Source: Hanleya hanleyi (taxonomy: Eukaryota > Mollusca > Polyplacophora > Lepidopleurida > Hanleyidae). From it: a stretch of DNA of 64,000 nucleotides. This document shows, piece after piece, positions 11,279-24,037 of the stretch. The DNA is taken from contig JAVTVY010025023.1 in assembly GCA_036873755.1 (NCBI GenBank), forward strand, positions 45,623-109,622, given 5' to 3'. Numbering within the stretch: the first letter of the stretch is position 1; each line of letters begins with the position of its first letter. Under the pieces are notes generated by a model. It saw only the letters and a program-made list of their open reading frames with translations. It had not been told where the DNA came from and made no database searches. A program made the position numbers and the translations under genes.

Positions 11279-11590
11279 TTTTGGCGGTCAACTGAAAGCC
11301 AGCTTTTACTTTTGATGGTCAATTGAAAGCTGGCTTTTACTTTTGGTGGTCAAAAGAAAGCTGGCTATTACTTTTAACAGTCAAATCAAAGCTGGTTTTC
11401 ACTTTTCATGGTCAAATGAAAGCTGGCTATTACTTTTGACGGTCAAATGAAAGCTTCTACTTTTTATGGTAAAAAGCTCGATCTACTTGACATGTTTGAT
11501 GGTCAAATGAAAGTGGACTCTTACTTTCGATGATCAAATGGTTGCTCACTTTAACTTTCGATGGTCAAATGAAATCTGGCTTTCAATTTT
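11279..11590. repeat. 31-bp degenerate minisatellite
   Basis: About ten units follow TTTTGATGGTCAAATGAAAG CTGGCTTTTAC. Copies differ by substitutions, and the units near 11450-11490 are shorter or interrupted, so the array is old. No gene is associated. Confidence 0.85.
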
Positions 11591-13400
11591 CTATATCATG
11601 ATGAGACAAGTTGTGCACATATTTTGTGCATATAAGTGGATACATGTTGAGAACTTTAATTGTATGTTAAACAACAAGCCCAGGTGGGGGGGGGGGGTGA
11701 GGTTGCACATCACAGCCACTACCAGGGGTTTAGCCAGAATCAGGAAACAGAGCGTCTCACCCAGTTACTATCACAGGACAACTAGGCCGGGGTCCAGGGG
11801 CCGCCTAGGCCCCGTAAGCCCCAGGGGTCTAGATGCTCTGAGATGCATTCTAGGGCAATTCTGGCCATGTAGAGAGCACATCTCTGAGCCTCTTTCTACA
11901 TACTTTCAGATCATTTTATGCAGTATAAAAATGGGACAAAATCTAAATTTTGAAGGAAAGCTTTTGGTCACTCTTCTCAAAATTGCCAATGCAATGAAGA
12001 ATAATACTGGAGAGAGTGATCACTCTTTTATCACTCATGCAAACCAGAATCCAGAATCCCCCCCCCCCCCACCTCCCCACTCCTGGATGTGCCATGATAG
12101 GCCTAGACGCCAAATACCCCAGGTCAGATAACGTTAACTTCAGAGAAATACATTGTTATTGTGAAATTTTTTATATCATGCTAGTTTGCATGTAGGAGGC
12201 CTGTAATCAGTCACTGTGTACATTCTAATTGGTTATCTGAACCTAAAGATCTGATGTCATATATGCATGTAGGAAGTTAAATAAAATGTCTACGGTAAGC
12301 ATTTAGAGTTTAGCCGTTCTACTGTTGATAAACATTAACATGTTCATCAACTGTCCCATTAGTTTTCTAACCTATATATAAAATCAGTGCAATACTGTGA
12401 CAGTGTGTGACACACAACTTGACAACTGAAGAGCTATCAACTTCCTGGTTTAATAGCAACAAAAGCATATTTAACCCAGTTTGAAAGTTCAAATGGCTTC
12501 TGGACCTGTGTTATGCATTGTGAGCATATAGACACTTTAGGGTGAATACTCTTTCTAAAGCCTTTCAGCAGCATGTTTTAATATCGTGTTTATCATATTA
12601 TTGTTAAGGCGAGATAAAGTCTGACTTGTGGTGTATTCTACTGTTCCTGTGCTGGGATTATATACATTGACATACAGATAATTATAGAGGTCAACAGGAT
12701 TTCTTGAGACCGTTATTTCCTTAAATTAATCATTAGAGGACACAGCAGTTTGTTGTTCTATAGAGACATGATAGAGAAATAACATACACTTAGGGTTCTG
12801 AGAGTTGCACTCCAACAACTCCCTGAGTGATGCCAATGATAATGTGAAGTTTAGGCGCCATTGAAATTGGTCAAAACTAGTTTTATGTTACATGAATGTC
12901 AACTGTGAAAAAGTTATTTTATTTATAGCTCGTATGTCAGAACATATGAACATCAGATTTCAAATGACACTGTAGTCACCAATAATTCTGGGAGTGAACA
13001 TAAGACTGGGGTATTCAAGCATTAACCCTGACATGTATACATTTACATAACACTAGGCTCGATTGGTGAATGACTGAACCAATCAAATTGACCCTTATAT
13101 TGTTCCTGGTTTAGGTTAGCAGAAAATATTATGTTACATATGCTTTATCTACATGCACAATGTATCTTTTTACATGTCTCACACCTACATGTATATACAT
13201 ATACACGTACACAAATATGACAAAGCATAAAGCGAGGGGAGCATTTTGTTAAACACAATTTCATCAAGCTCATAAGCAAGTTAGTAAAAATAAAGCTTGC
13301 AACAGAGTATAGTTTCATTTTTCTGCTGACAAATAAATGACAAAAGTATAAACATGCATCGATATTGAAAAGCACCAAATACACATGTAGTGTTGTTTCC
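11591..13400. other. Vav intron with a solitary GGGGCC-core repeat
   Basis: This holds a G run (11686-11697), a C run near 12058-12070, and at about 11784-11850 one copy of the GGTCCAGGGGCCGCCTAGGC core that forms a tandem array at 45445-46500. The 197-residue ORF at 11538-12131 runs through these repeats and has no recognisable domain. No exon seen. Confidence 0.45.
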
Positions 13401-16020
13401 TTTACTTAAAGCTGCTGTTATTTCCTGAAAACCTTGAAAAATCTCATGTCATAAAATATATAATTCATTAGTACATGTATCATGTAGAAACTTCAATTCT
13501 GCAGCACTACTACACCAACAGTACCATACGGGCGATGGAGTAGTTTTCGTGATATTTTAAAAGTTTGTTTGGATATTTCTCAAAATATCTTTTCAGTCAA
13601 AATGAAAACAGACCACACTAATAGTAGGCTTAGGATGCAACTTCAACGAGCGTCTCCTTGACCTCAAGCGACAGCGTCAAAACAAAGTTGGCGACTGCTG
13701 ATTTCGAGGCAGATTCAGATGGGCTGAAATAAAATGTAATATTTTAGGTCTTCCGTTCATAAAAAGATATTTTGCAGGACAGCGTCATTCTGATCGGAAC
13801 ATTCCAGAGATTGTCAGGAGATATCACCAAGTTTCATAGGTGGTCACAAGAAACCATGCCGAAAACTACTCGCCGCCAATATGTGGTTGCATGCCTGTAT
13901 GGTTCTACTAATTTGCAGTGGATAATTATCAAGAGCCAGTTGACCACAGATCCCTCTCAATAGTTTCTTCCATTTGGAACCAGCTCCATATATTTGTAGA
14001 TGACATATAGTCCCAATTTCATGACACAGGATAGGGATGCTATTTCACATGGGAAGGATATATTGTAGGTCTTGGCTAAGCATGTTCTCATAAGGGTTTT
14101 GTGATCAATCTTAAAATATTAGTCAGGACCGAGAGCACCCCATCTTCTCCTCGGATGGCTTAGCTGGCCAAGGTCGGCGTTTGTTATGACTCTTCTGATT
14201 GTTTCCTTGAGTGAGACAGGAAGAGGAGATTTCTCGTATGCCATGCCACTCACAGAGGTCACACGCGAGGTGGCGCTCTTTCTTCCAAAACATGGTGGGC
14301 GATTATGACACGGTGTGCAGCTTGGGAAAGGACCCACAATATATCGAGAAGATGAGAGCACCTGTGACCACATCTTCACCATATTCACAACGTCAAGGTT
14401 GCTATTTGATACAAAGGCGAACCGTGACCATCTTACATTGCCGGTCCCGCTATTAATTTTTCTTCAAATCAATTATATTTTTTTATAATTTTATTATTTT
14501 AAACAATATTTATTAATTTTATAATTAATCGAAAATGTGCATATACCACCAAATGTCCCACAAGCCAGGCAACTGAACATTGCGTTTTTGAATCTGTTGC
14601 CATGGTTGTAGTAACCGAGTGATCTGGTTGGTCAATATACACAGATGTTGCTCTGCTGATTGGAAGAAAACTATTTGTATTTCCCATGAACACGATCTAC
14701 TCCCATGTGTAGCAGGGTATCTAGCATAGAGATATTCTTGGTTTTAGCAAGGATGCGTTGTACACAGATCTACCTCAGTAACCTGTATTGTTGGACGCTA
14801 CCACACTCCCATGTACACGCTCTTGCACGCATCATTCAATGTATATATGGACTGAGCATAATTAGTGACAAAACGAGTTTCATGTGCAAATACGATATAT
14901 GGTACCAGATTTGAAGTCTTGACTAAAGTACTGCAGACTGAGTGAAGTTTCTACATGTAGCAGTCCACCCATCAAAGCTTACTTAAACTTCACCATAGCT
15001 TATCAAAACAGCACCATTCCATCTGTTTTTATAAACACAGTATTTCCACAAACTGTACATGTATTCAGAATATATTCCCATGCATGCTGATTTCCATCTT
15101 GGCCAGCCAGGTCTGTTATATAGAGAACCCCTGAACACTGACTTAGCAGTAATGGCTGCTGTGAGTCAGAGTATCACAAACTGACCATTTCAGCTAAGGT
15201 CACGTACAGAGGTTCACAGTGTGGAAGATTTGGCTAGTCGAAATAGTCAATATCTGGAATGGTCAAAAGCAACTGTTTCTCTTTACTTCATCCATGATGA
15301 ACCTGGGGACCATTTCAAATTTCTAAAGTTTGCATGTATCCCATAATTTCTGAAAAACTACGATGGAAAACGTGATATTTTTTGCTAATCATGAAAGCAA
15401 CACATATCTTTCATTGAAATCGGCATGGCACTTCAAATGGTTCAATGGTCACAACAGGCATGGTGCCATGATGGGGAAGATATTCTCCAACATGTGATAA
15501 CGTTGTGAACGTGATATATACATATCCCAGGTACATGTGAAAATCTCTGATCAGAAGAGATGGTACACGTACACAACACGTACTGACACAGTGAAAGCTG
15601 CAACACTAACCATGGTAACGGTAAAGATACTCTTCTTTATGTGAAAAGTTCTCTCGTCAGAGGGGAAACTTTTCGTGAAATTCCTGTTTGTACCAAATCG
15701 GAAGTTTTTAACGTTGGAGAGACAGGCCGAGCGTTGGAAAACAGTTTATATTTTGTGCAACTGTACGTAAAATCATTAAAAAATCTCACTGAATACCGCC
15801 AAATGGGCGAAAGAACGGCTCCGGATATTTATTTACCCTGAACACAAATTAGTTCCACAGAAAAAGTACTTTTCCCGAGATATGACCCACTTTCAACCTG
15901 ACCAGAATGCGACCGTTGATACAAATGACCTTTCGTGACCTCGCTGCGCAGTTGCAAAAAAATTGAAATGGCGATTTCGACTATTAAACTTATATCCATA
16001 CAATTCTGTCTGGATCTGGA
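13401..16020. other. Vav intron, no gene supported
   Basis: Short ORFs on both strands around 13770-14460 were inspected for transposase motifs and none was convincing. CpG-containing sequence at 15640-15960 has no credible promoter or exon that I could define. Confidence 0.35.
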
Positions 16021-16048
16021 GTCATTCTCCGAATTGTGGAATTTATCT

Positions 16049-17083
16049 GGTCAGAGAGAATGACTGATCATGGCCCAATGAAAGACATCCTCAACAGCAA
16101 TAGCCAATCAGGTCAGAGAGAATGACTGATCATGGCCCAATGAAAGACATCCTCAACAGCAATAACCAATCAGGTCAGAGAGAATGACTGATCATGGCCC
16201 AATGAAAGACATCCTCAACAGCAATAGCCAATCAGGTCAGAGAGAATGACTGATCATGGCCCAATGAAAGACATCCTCAACAGCAATAGCCAATCAGGTC
16301 AGAGAGAATGACTGATCATGGCCCAATGAAAGACATCCTCAACAGCAATAACCAATCAGGTCAGAGAGAATGACTGATCATGGCCCAATGAAAGACATCC
16401 TCAACAGCAATAACCAATCAGGTCAGAGAGAATGACTGATCATGGCCCAATGAAAGACATCCTCAACAGCAATAACCAATCAGGTCAGAGAGAATGACTG
16501 ATCATGGCCCAATGAAAGACATCCTCAACAGCAATAACCAATCAGGTCAGAGAGAATGACTGATCATGGCCCAATGAAAGACATCCTCAACAGCAATAAC
16601 CAATCAGGTCAGAGAGAATGACTGATCATGGCCCAATGAAAGACATCCTCAACAGCAATAACCAATCAGGTCAGAGAGAATGACTGATCATGGCCCAATG
16701 AAAGACATCCTCAACAGCAATAGCCAGGTCAGAGAGAATGACTGATCATGGTCAATGAAAGAGCAATGCCAATCAGGTCAGAGAGAATGACTGATCATGG
16801 CCCAATGAAAGACATCCTCAACAGCAATAGCCAATCAGGTCAGAGAGAATGACTGATCATGGCCCAATGAAAGACATCCTCAACAGCAATAGCCAATCAG
16901 GTCAGAGAGAATGACTGATCATGGCCCAATGAAAGACATCCTCAACAGCAATAACCAATCAGGTCAGAGAGAATGACTGATCATGGCCCAATGAAAGACA
17001 TCCTCAACAGCAATAGCCAATCAGGTCAGAGAGAATGAATGATCATGGCCCAATGAAAGACATCCTCAACAGCAATAACCAAT
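16049..17083. repeat. 62-bp tandem array, about 17 units
   Basis: The unit begins TCAGGTCAGAGAGAATGACT and ends CAGCAATA(A/G)CCAA. Adjacent copies are almost identical apart from an A/G site, so homogenisation is recent. One degenerate, shortened stretch lies at 16722-16780. The 100-residue ORF at 17035-17337 starts in the last unit and is not supported as a gene. Confidence 0.95.
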
Positions 17084-17408
17084 CAGGCTGCTGGAATTAT
17101 CAGCCAAGAGAATTCAAATTCGAACTCAGTTTGCAACGGCAGCGAAACAAGATTCTGGCCAATAGTGTACAGATATACAGGAGAGACAACCAGTCTACAG
17201 AAATGATACAAAAACAAAGAATAGATTGTTCACTGTCACGACTGTATGAAAGCACTATTGCACATCATCCCTTCTGGTCAAGGAGACAGAGATTCTACAA
17301 AGTATTAGCAAATGTACATGTGTATATGTATGTATAGTGCAGATTAGTTAAAAGCATATCATTGCGAAAAAGATAAATGGTATATATAATTGTGTTATAG
17401 ACACCTAC

Positions 17409-17467
17409 CTAATGCCCTTCCTTTGAGCGTTATCGGATTTGGAAATTTTGGACAGTGTGTTTAGCAC
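17409..17467 (-). CDS. vav: Vav-like GEF, end of calponin-homology domain
   Basis: This 59-bp exon encodes VLNTLSKISKSDNAQRKGI plus two bases. The pattern V(I)xTLSxxS...A...KGI is the last helix of the Vav CH domain, which binds and inhibits the catalytic core in the resting protein. The acceptor is TTTGTCTTGCAG and the donor GTAGGTG. It starts in phase 0, following the exon at 20670-20786, and ends in phase 2, which matches the phase-2 start of all five acidic exons. That match is the strongest link between the CH and acidic exons. Confidence 0.82.
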
Positions 17468-18150
17468 CTGCAAGACAAAGAAAAGACTCAAACATATAAT
17501 TCGATAGCAATAAAAACTGCATCACATGAATAATTTGTTTCAGTACTCATCGTTACTGATCAGAAGAATCATTAACAAAATCACAGTCCACATTAAACAA
17601 TCTACCCCCCAACATAATCTCCATTTCATCAACCATCACGGGTGGGGTTAGAAATAATGCATAATGTGCACATTTCCACAAAACTCAATATTTTAACTAC
17701 TTTCAAATTTATCTTTTAATATGAAATTCATCTTTTAAGATGAGAATTGACAAAAATTTCAACTTTTTTATTCCAGTTATTAAAGAACTGGATTTTTTGT
17801 AAATCCTTTGTAATAAAACTGACAAACTCTTTACTTGCTTTATTTAACAAAGCTATTATAAAGTGCCACATTTGCAATATAACTTTGTCCTAATGAATCA
17901 ATATCTGATCAATGCTCCCCAATGGCCACGTGTCATAACGCTATTAAATATTCCTTAGATGGAGTTACTGAATGGGGAATTGGATTGAAGGAAGTAATAT
18001 CATATAGAGATATATACAATTGAGGAACTTAATAGCATATTAATTTATCACGATTAATCTAACTGATAGAGCATTCCAAATCCTATTATGTATTCACCCC
18101 TAGGCTCCACACTAACCTGAACTCCAGACAATATAAGTGCAAATACTTAT
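17468..18150. other. Vav intron, no feature seen
   Basis: AT-rich intron with short T and A runs. No exon or clear repeat was found. Confidence 0.4.
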
Positions 18151-18154
18151 AAAT

Positions 18155-18545
18155 GGCTCAGTTGCACATTATTGAGAGAACAGAGAAGAGGCTGCCTGTC
18201 TGTTTAATGACCCATGACTTCAGCTGATGAGCTACTGGGTTGTATAATTTCACTTTACACTATCTATTATTTTGAACAGGTGATAACTGAAATAATTTTA
18301 TACATACATGTATGTACTATATTTCCCCAGTATTCAAAGGAAGTGTCATTATTAAATTTGAAAAAATATTAAATGAAAATTTGTCAGCTATCAGTTGTTC
18401 AAAATATTGTCCTAGGTTAATAGATTGGGCAAAGTAAATTATACAACCCAGTACAAGTTAACCAGCTGAAGTCACTGACCAGTGAACAGACAAGCTCTTA
18501 TTTGTTCTCTCAATGATGTGCAACTTATCCATTGACATACATGAC
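18155..18545. mobile_element. foldback element with arms of about 140 bp
   Basis: The segment 18160-18300 and the reverse complement of about 18390-18540 match along their length (GTTGCACAT(T/C)ATTGAGAG, ACTTCAGCTG, CTGGGTTGTATAATTT). Arms are diverged but collinear and enclose a short loop region. This is the structure of a foldback or long-terminal-inverted-repeat non-autonomous element. No ORF or clear target duplication is visible. Confidence 0.7.
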
Positions 18546-18939
18546 AACTGTTACAACAGTGAGCATATTAACATAATCTCTACATCATTCCTTCCACCAT
18601 GTCCCCATTACATTGTCCTGTTGTATGCATCAGAGTTTCCTCATAGTCTAACATGTGGAGCCAGAGGCCAAGTCTGATTGAGCAATGTTCACATTCAATA
18701 CTGGATGTACTAGCTTCATGTATCATGTCTGTGAAAGCAAACCTTAGCAATGTTGTGGCATGCCCAAGCTACATACAATGTAGCTATTAAGATTGAGGGT
18801 GATAACTTAGCGAGTTAGATGTGCAAAAGGGTGAGTGGATTCATTCAAAGACATGACAGAATGAATATGTTGTCACGGCCACCTTGGACTACTTTTAGTT
18901 GTTTGCAAGTACAACGTCAGGAATAATCTGGTGAATGGT

Positions 18940-19350
18940 CCCAAACCCGGATGACGTATTATATCTCTTTCAATCAGGTGATGAATTGTGTATTCATTCA
19001 TCTGCAGGACAGGTGAACAGTTATCCAGAAATCTAACATCGCTTATGTAACACGAGACCAATTAAATTGTCATTGTCAACGCAAAGTACATGTGCCGCAA
19101 GGCGTGAAGTCCTACATGTAACCCGATACACCAAATTAAAGCTTGCTCTTCCGACTGTGGCAGTCTAGGGACCTAGCGCTGGGAATTAAGTTGATGGCAT
19201 GTTATATGAGGGAGGTGACAGGCTAACTGAATTGTACATGTATAAAGATCCCCAGCAGCCATTCAATTATCATGGATGTTGGGGACCTGCATTGCATCAA
19301 GGGGTAGTGGTATTTTATTGTCAAGGATGTAGGGGGACTACGTCATCAGG
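18940..19350 (+). repeat. interspersed repeat, partner of 3595-3985
   Basis: Reverse-complement relative of 3595-3985, carrying the same ordered landmarks. Two diverged copies in opposite orientation within 16 kb show a dispersed family about 400 bp long. Confidence 0.7.
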
Positions 19351-19555
19351 TTGCAGGAGAATTGGTCTTTCGTAATTGTAAAATCTTTGAGAGCTATTGA
19401 TCACTCTCCTCTATCACGTTTTGTGGGAGTTAATTTATCCAATATCACTCTCCATTACATTGGCAGTTTTGAGGAGAGTGATAAATAGCTCTCCTGGCAA
19501 AACATTTAGGAGAGTGATGGGAAGCAAGAGTGTCAGTCTCCTCAAACTGAGGCCA

Positions 19556-19799
19556 TCCACAATAATATTTTTGTTTCCAATAACCAACTTTGGGTACATG
19601 TAGGTAGATAGGCAGGAATTTTAATTTTTTTATTTCTCAAATTTTTTTTTTTTAGTGGATTTTTGACGTTTTTGTATAGTATTTCAAGGAGTACTGCTGA
19701 AAAAATAGAAATAAAATAATTGTCTACCCAAACTTTTTTTTTTTTACTGTAAAATATATGGGTAGGTAGGGTTACTGGAAACAGAAATATTATTGTGGA
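19556..19799. mobile_element. MITE with CCACAATAATATTT inverted ends
   Basis: Left end TCCACAATAATATTTTTGTT and right end ...AACAGAAATATTATTGTGGA are inverted copies extending about 34 bp and including a GTTTCC(A/A)(A/G)TAACC stretch. The middle is AT-rich with T runs. A fragment of the same end occurs at about 2241-2280. Length (244 bp) and structure suggest a miniature inverted-repeat element. The superfamily is not clear because no target duplication was resolved. Confidence 0.65.
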
Positions 19800-20669
19800 T
19801 TGTGGCAATGGCCTGAGTGATGGATGAATGTTACTATAAGAATGAACATGTAGATGTAAGCTCCCAGACAGGCTGTCATGACTGTAATTATCCAGTTCAC
19901 TGATCCATTAGATTAAGGCAATGTTAACCTGTGCAGTCAATGATCCATGACCACTTTCTCCACAGTTAATCATCATGTGAAATTAACAGCACATGTGACA
20001 TGGTAGAGATAGAGACAGTTTATACAGATGAGCAGTTAATGCATGAGATAATGAATCCAAGGAGGATGCTGAAATTATGTTTGAAAATTCATATATTTCT
20101 TCGTGGTTTACTTGAAAATGTTGAATTTGAAAATCAAAAGAATGCATTCATCTCTTTTAATATTGCTTTTTAAGTTGCTTTTACTGAACTGAACGAAAAT
20201 TCTAGGGACTGACTGCTCCAAACAAGTCTTAACGTTGAGCTCAGGCTCTGACCTAGTGCATGTACTTGATGCCTCTTTACTGACCTCATCATAACACTTA
20301 AAATGTTGGCCGCGGAATAAGACTGCCGGTATCCTTGTACCGGCTGTACCGCTTCCATTTGCCAAGTCATGTATGAGTATCGCTTCCCGTTGGCCAATCA
20401 AATTTTCCCATCATGCTTTTGGGGAAAACCCATGCTACGAGATAACTTGGAGCATTCAGTACATGTACTGCCAGAATACGGTATGCAGAAATAAAGTGTA
20501 GTAGGAAATGACAGGCAGAATCTGGTACAACTGTTCACCACTCGTGGTCAGCACTCAATATAACTTGACTGTCTTTACACCAATATGAATCCAACTCCAC
20601 CCCCACTTTCGAACTATGCCCCCCCCCCCATCCCACTCCACTAACCCCATCAACTTCTCCACAGCTTAC

Positions 20670-20786
20670 CAGTTTGAAATTCTTGACATCAAACAGATCG
20701 TAGGGGTCAAATAGGTCACTCTCCCGCAAGCCGAACACATTCTTACACGTCTGTAGAAAACTCCTAATGTTCTTCAAGCACAGGAA
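20670..20786 (-). CDS. vav: Vav-like GEF, central calponin-homology exon
   Basis: This 39-codon exon encodes [20 protein letters not shown] followed by [19 protein letters not shown]. It is the clearest homology in the left half: vertebrate Vav has FLCLKNIR, a helix, then LF(E/D)xxDLFDVxxF at the same place in its CH domain. The acceptor is TTCACAG and the donor GTAAGC. Both ends are phase 0, which matches the next exon at 17409-17467. The exon that should precede it, with the N-terminal part of the CH domain, was not found between here and the right end of the window. Confidence 0.92.
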
Positions 20787-20812
20787 CTGTGAATGGGAAA
20801 TGAAGAAAACAT

Positions 20813-20962
20813 TTAAATTCCTTAATTGCTTAAATGCTAAATGCCTATCAAAGAAATAATTAAATTCCTTAATTGCTTAAATGCTAAATGCCTATCAAAG
20901 AAATAATTAAATTCCTTAATTGCTTAAATGCTAAATGCCTATCAAAGAAATAATTAAATTCC
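20813..20962. repeat. 47-bp tandem repeat, three units
   Basis: Three nearly identical copies of a unit starting AATTCCTTAATTGCTTAAAT lie immediately upstream (minus-strand sense) of the Vav CH exon's acceptor, about 30 bp away. It occupies the likely branch-point and upstream region of that intron. Confidence 0.9.
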
Positions 20963-21114
20963 TTTTTAACATGTTTATCATGTTAAAACATTAGAATATT
21001 GCAGGATTTTGTTATTCCATTCCATATAGGACATACTCCAGTGAGTTACATGTATGGTGTGCAGTGATGCAGCTTTATTTAAATTTTATATTTTTGTTTT
21101 GTACTAGCCATGAT

Positions 21115-22237
21115 TTAACTCTTTCCCTCATATAAGCGGGTTTTGACGACTTGTGTAGATCCTCATGTAGCGCGTTTTGACGAGTGTTCGCCTAACTCAT
21201 GAAGACGGATTTTGACGAGTCACTTGAGTTCCCATGTGGTCGATTATTCTTGCAATTTTTGACGTTTACTTTGAGTAAAACCTATTAAAACTATACATTT
21301 TCAGAAAGCCAAAATTTCAATGAATCTGACTATATGGACTGTTGGTATGTTTTATGGTAAGGGTAAAATGAAATCGGGAGAGAAACAGAAATAATCGATG
21401 GAAAATGCGCGTTTTGACAACAAATTTATTTCGTGTGCTCCAAGACAAACGTGCGAAAAATAGTAAAATCTACTTCCAAATTCCTGAATATTTTACGTAA
21501 CGCGGGCACAAACTACCGAACAGGAGTTTATTTTACATAATTTCCCGGGACCTGTTCATCTCCGTTATAAAATGTTGATGCGCCATTCTTTTTTGGCTTT
21601 TGCTGACGCTGCAGTGGCCATGGCGACCACGCGCAAACAAACAGTGTTCCAATCACGCCGGGCGTGATGAAAAAGTTTGTCAGCCTTGGCCAATCAGTGA
21701 TGCTGTTTTATTTTCACCTTCTAAATATAGGTTACCGTCTTCATTCTCCTTAAAGGAAGTATATGGGATTTTCCAGTTTTAGCTCGTTCAAAACCTGCCA
21801 TCTCGTTATGTGTCTGTCAAATCCCGAATGTACGAAGAATTAGCTTTAGAATGGTATACGACAACCTAGGAATGGCAGCGGAACAACAACAGAACGCTGC
21901 AAAACGCAGCTAAAATGCGACAATTTCTTCGGTTTTTTTCGTGATTTCCAACCGACGGGAAGCAAATACAACACATTTTCTCGCAAGATTACTTATTTTT
22001 AGAATAAATGTTGCTGATATTGGTATAAAACATGAACAAATTACGTAGAATGGGTCTGTGGGAGACCATTGGTAAATATTTCCTCCACATGACATGGGAC
22101 ATAAAACGGGATATTTTACATCGCTGGAGAAGTATGAAAATTGAAATGTGTCCATGAGTTGAAGACCTACGCCATTACAAATCTATTATGGGTCAGATAG
22201 AGAAAATTCCCCACAAGCCTAAGAGGGAAAGAGTTAA
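21115..22237. mobile_element. piggyBac-like non-autonomous element, TTAA-flanked
   Basis: The left end is TTAA followed by CTCTTTCCCTC and the right end is GAGGGAAAGAG followed by TTAA, giving a perfect 11-bp inverted repeat plus TTAA duplications, the hallmark of piggyBac-type insertion. The 1.1-kb body is richer in CG than its surroundings and its left part repeats TTTTGACGA several times (about 21145-21420). I found no transposase motif in the short ORFs, so it should depend on a partner elsewhere. Confidence 0.8.
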
Positions 22238-23780
22238 GAGAGGTGTACATGTATATGTTGAATCATAGTATGTCCCAAACCATTGTTGTTCCAACATTGT
22301 TTCAATGACCAACAGTATTTGTGACACTAAACGTCACATCACAGACAAATTTAAGCTTGGAAACGCTCGCTTGGTCAAGGGAGATAACTTTGCAGCTGAT
22401 TCTTCAAAACAAAAGGGCTGACACGCATGACTTAGAATGACACATGCGCTGACCAGAAACAAAATACTTTTTTCTTTGCCTTACTCATCTTCCATGCACC
22501 TGCTGGTGACAGGCTCACTGATATGGATGGAAACCACATTGTGACCAGTGTGGTTAAATTGTCCATTGTTTTGTCTACAGTACATGTACAGTGATAACAG
22601 GATCTTACAGATTTACTTGTCTCAATGGTTGTTGTACATAGATACGGCATGGTCATATTATTAGTTACAGGACTGTCATTGACCCAATACAGAAATACAG
22701 GAGGTCAGCAAAATTTATATCATGTATATTGGGTAAGGTGTCAACCCAACCGGTTATGGGCTGTTACTGACAAACCATGTGACAAATTTATTCCACTGAA
22801 GACCCTTTCTGAACATCTGAATGTCCCCGGGAAGAGTTGGGGGTAAAAGGAGAGATTGTGATAATAGGCCCTATGTTGTTGTTGTTCACAAAACAAACTT
22901 TACCTGCAAAGTCACACGTTTGCATATTCATAATAGCGTCCAAAATCGCTGATTACGATGAAACAGGTGCTGTTCACAAATTGAATGTTATCTAAATTAG
23001 AATTACACGGGTCTGATGAAGCTCACCTTTATTACAAATAAACTTACTGTAAACTTCAAAAGCCTGATGAGTGATCAACGCGAATGCTTTGCGACAGGAG
23101 CTACTGTAAAGGGAGATAACCTAGATGTAGTTACGCCACGAATTACAACCGACTGCAATGGATGGAAAAATATTGCGCGACCAAGTGATCGTGAATTTCC
23201 ATCGGACAATTTTGTCTGAAGCAGGATAACATAGTATATATGTATTTTCAGGGCTGTAACTAAGCCGCTGGACATCTAGCCAATTTTTCAGGTGACTCGG
23301 AAAGAGGGAGGGGGGGGGGGGAGGTGCTGGACTCATTGAGAAACTTTCAATCAACTTCTCTAGGCTAGCACTACCCAGCTGTACATGTACACTATAAGAG
23401 AACATTCAGAAATATCATTCCAAAATGGATGAAGGATATTGTATTCTCTCTGACAAATTTGCATAAATTATTGGACTTGAAAGTAGAAAGTCAAGGTATA
23501 TTGTGGTAAAATTTGTGCGATCAATAAAATTCAATCCATGTGGACCTTCTAAATCTGCCTTTTTCCAATATCGGCCTCAGTACACAGTGCTCAGGCGAGA
23601 GAAGGTCGGAGTCTCTCCTGCAAATTTCTGGGTACTCCCCCCCCCCTCCCCCTTTTGGTTTCACTTGAAATTAACTTCCAGCATCTTCTACTTTATTTAT
23701 TCAACTCTTCTTTTCAATTTTATCTTAATGAAACTCCTGCTTAAGTCTTAGTTCTCGCTATTTTCAGATGAAGGCCAGGT
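22238..23780. other. presumed Vav intron, no gene supported
   Basis: Contains a G run (23309-23322) and a C run near 23638-23646. Small ORFs show no recognised domain. Confidence 0.35.
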
Positions 23781-23842
23781 CCGTGGGGCAATTTAGAAGC
23801 CAGATGAGTTCAGTGACCCCCAATTTTTATTAAAATTATGAA

Positions 23843-24037
23843 GTGAGCAGAAAAAACTATTCTGGAAATATTACAAAAAATTGGGAACATATAAATCAAT
23901 CAGATATTCTTGATTATTGGGAGAAAAAAAAAATTCTTTTCAAAGTTTGGGGATTCCCCAGAGAAATACATGTACACTCGGAACTAAGTTTGATATGGTC
24001 TAGATTCAAATGTATGATAGACTGCATGGATAAATAA
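23843..24037 (+). pseudogene. possible LINE C-terminal remnant
   Basis: The frame reads NWEHINQSDILDYWEKKKIL then a WGFPREIHVHSEL segment and SLIWSRFKCMIDCMDK. The order of an ILF motif, a loop and an L(I)xxRFxxxIxxxxK helix resembles the extreme C-terminus of non-LTR retrotransposon polyproteins. The match is weak, there is no reverse-transcriptase core nearby, and it could be chance. Confidence 0.3.

Noticed and set aside
11538..12131. 197-residue plus-strand ORF as a gene
   Set aside because: It runs through the 31-bp array, a G run, a solitary GGGGCC-core repeat and a C run; no domain, and composition follows the repeats.
13772..14456. Possible Tc1/mariner transposase remnant
   Set aside because: Short helix-like stretches (ETIRRVITNADLG; NIPEIVRRYHQVS) occur on opposite strands, with no catalytic motif and no inverted ends.
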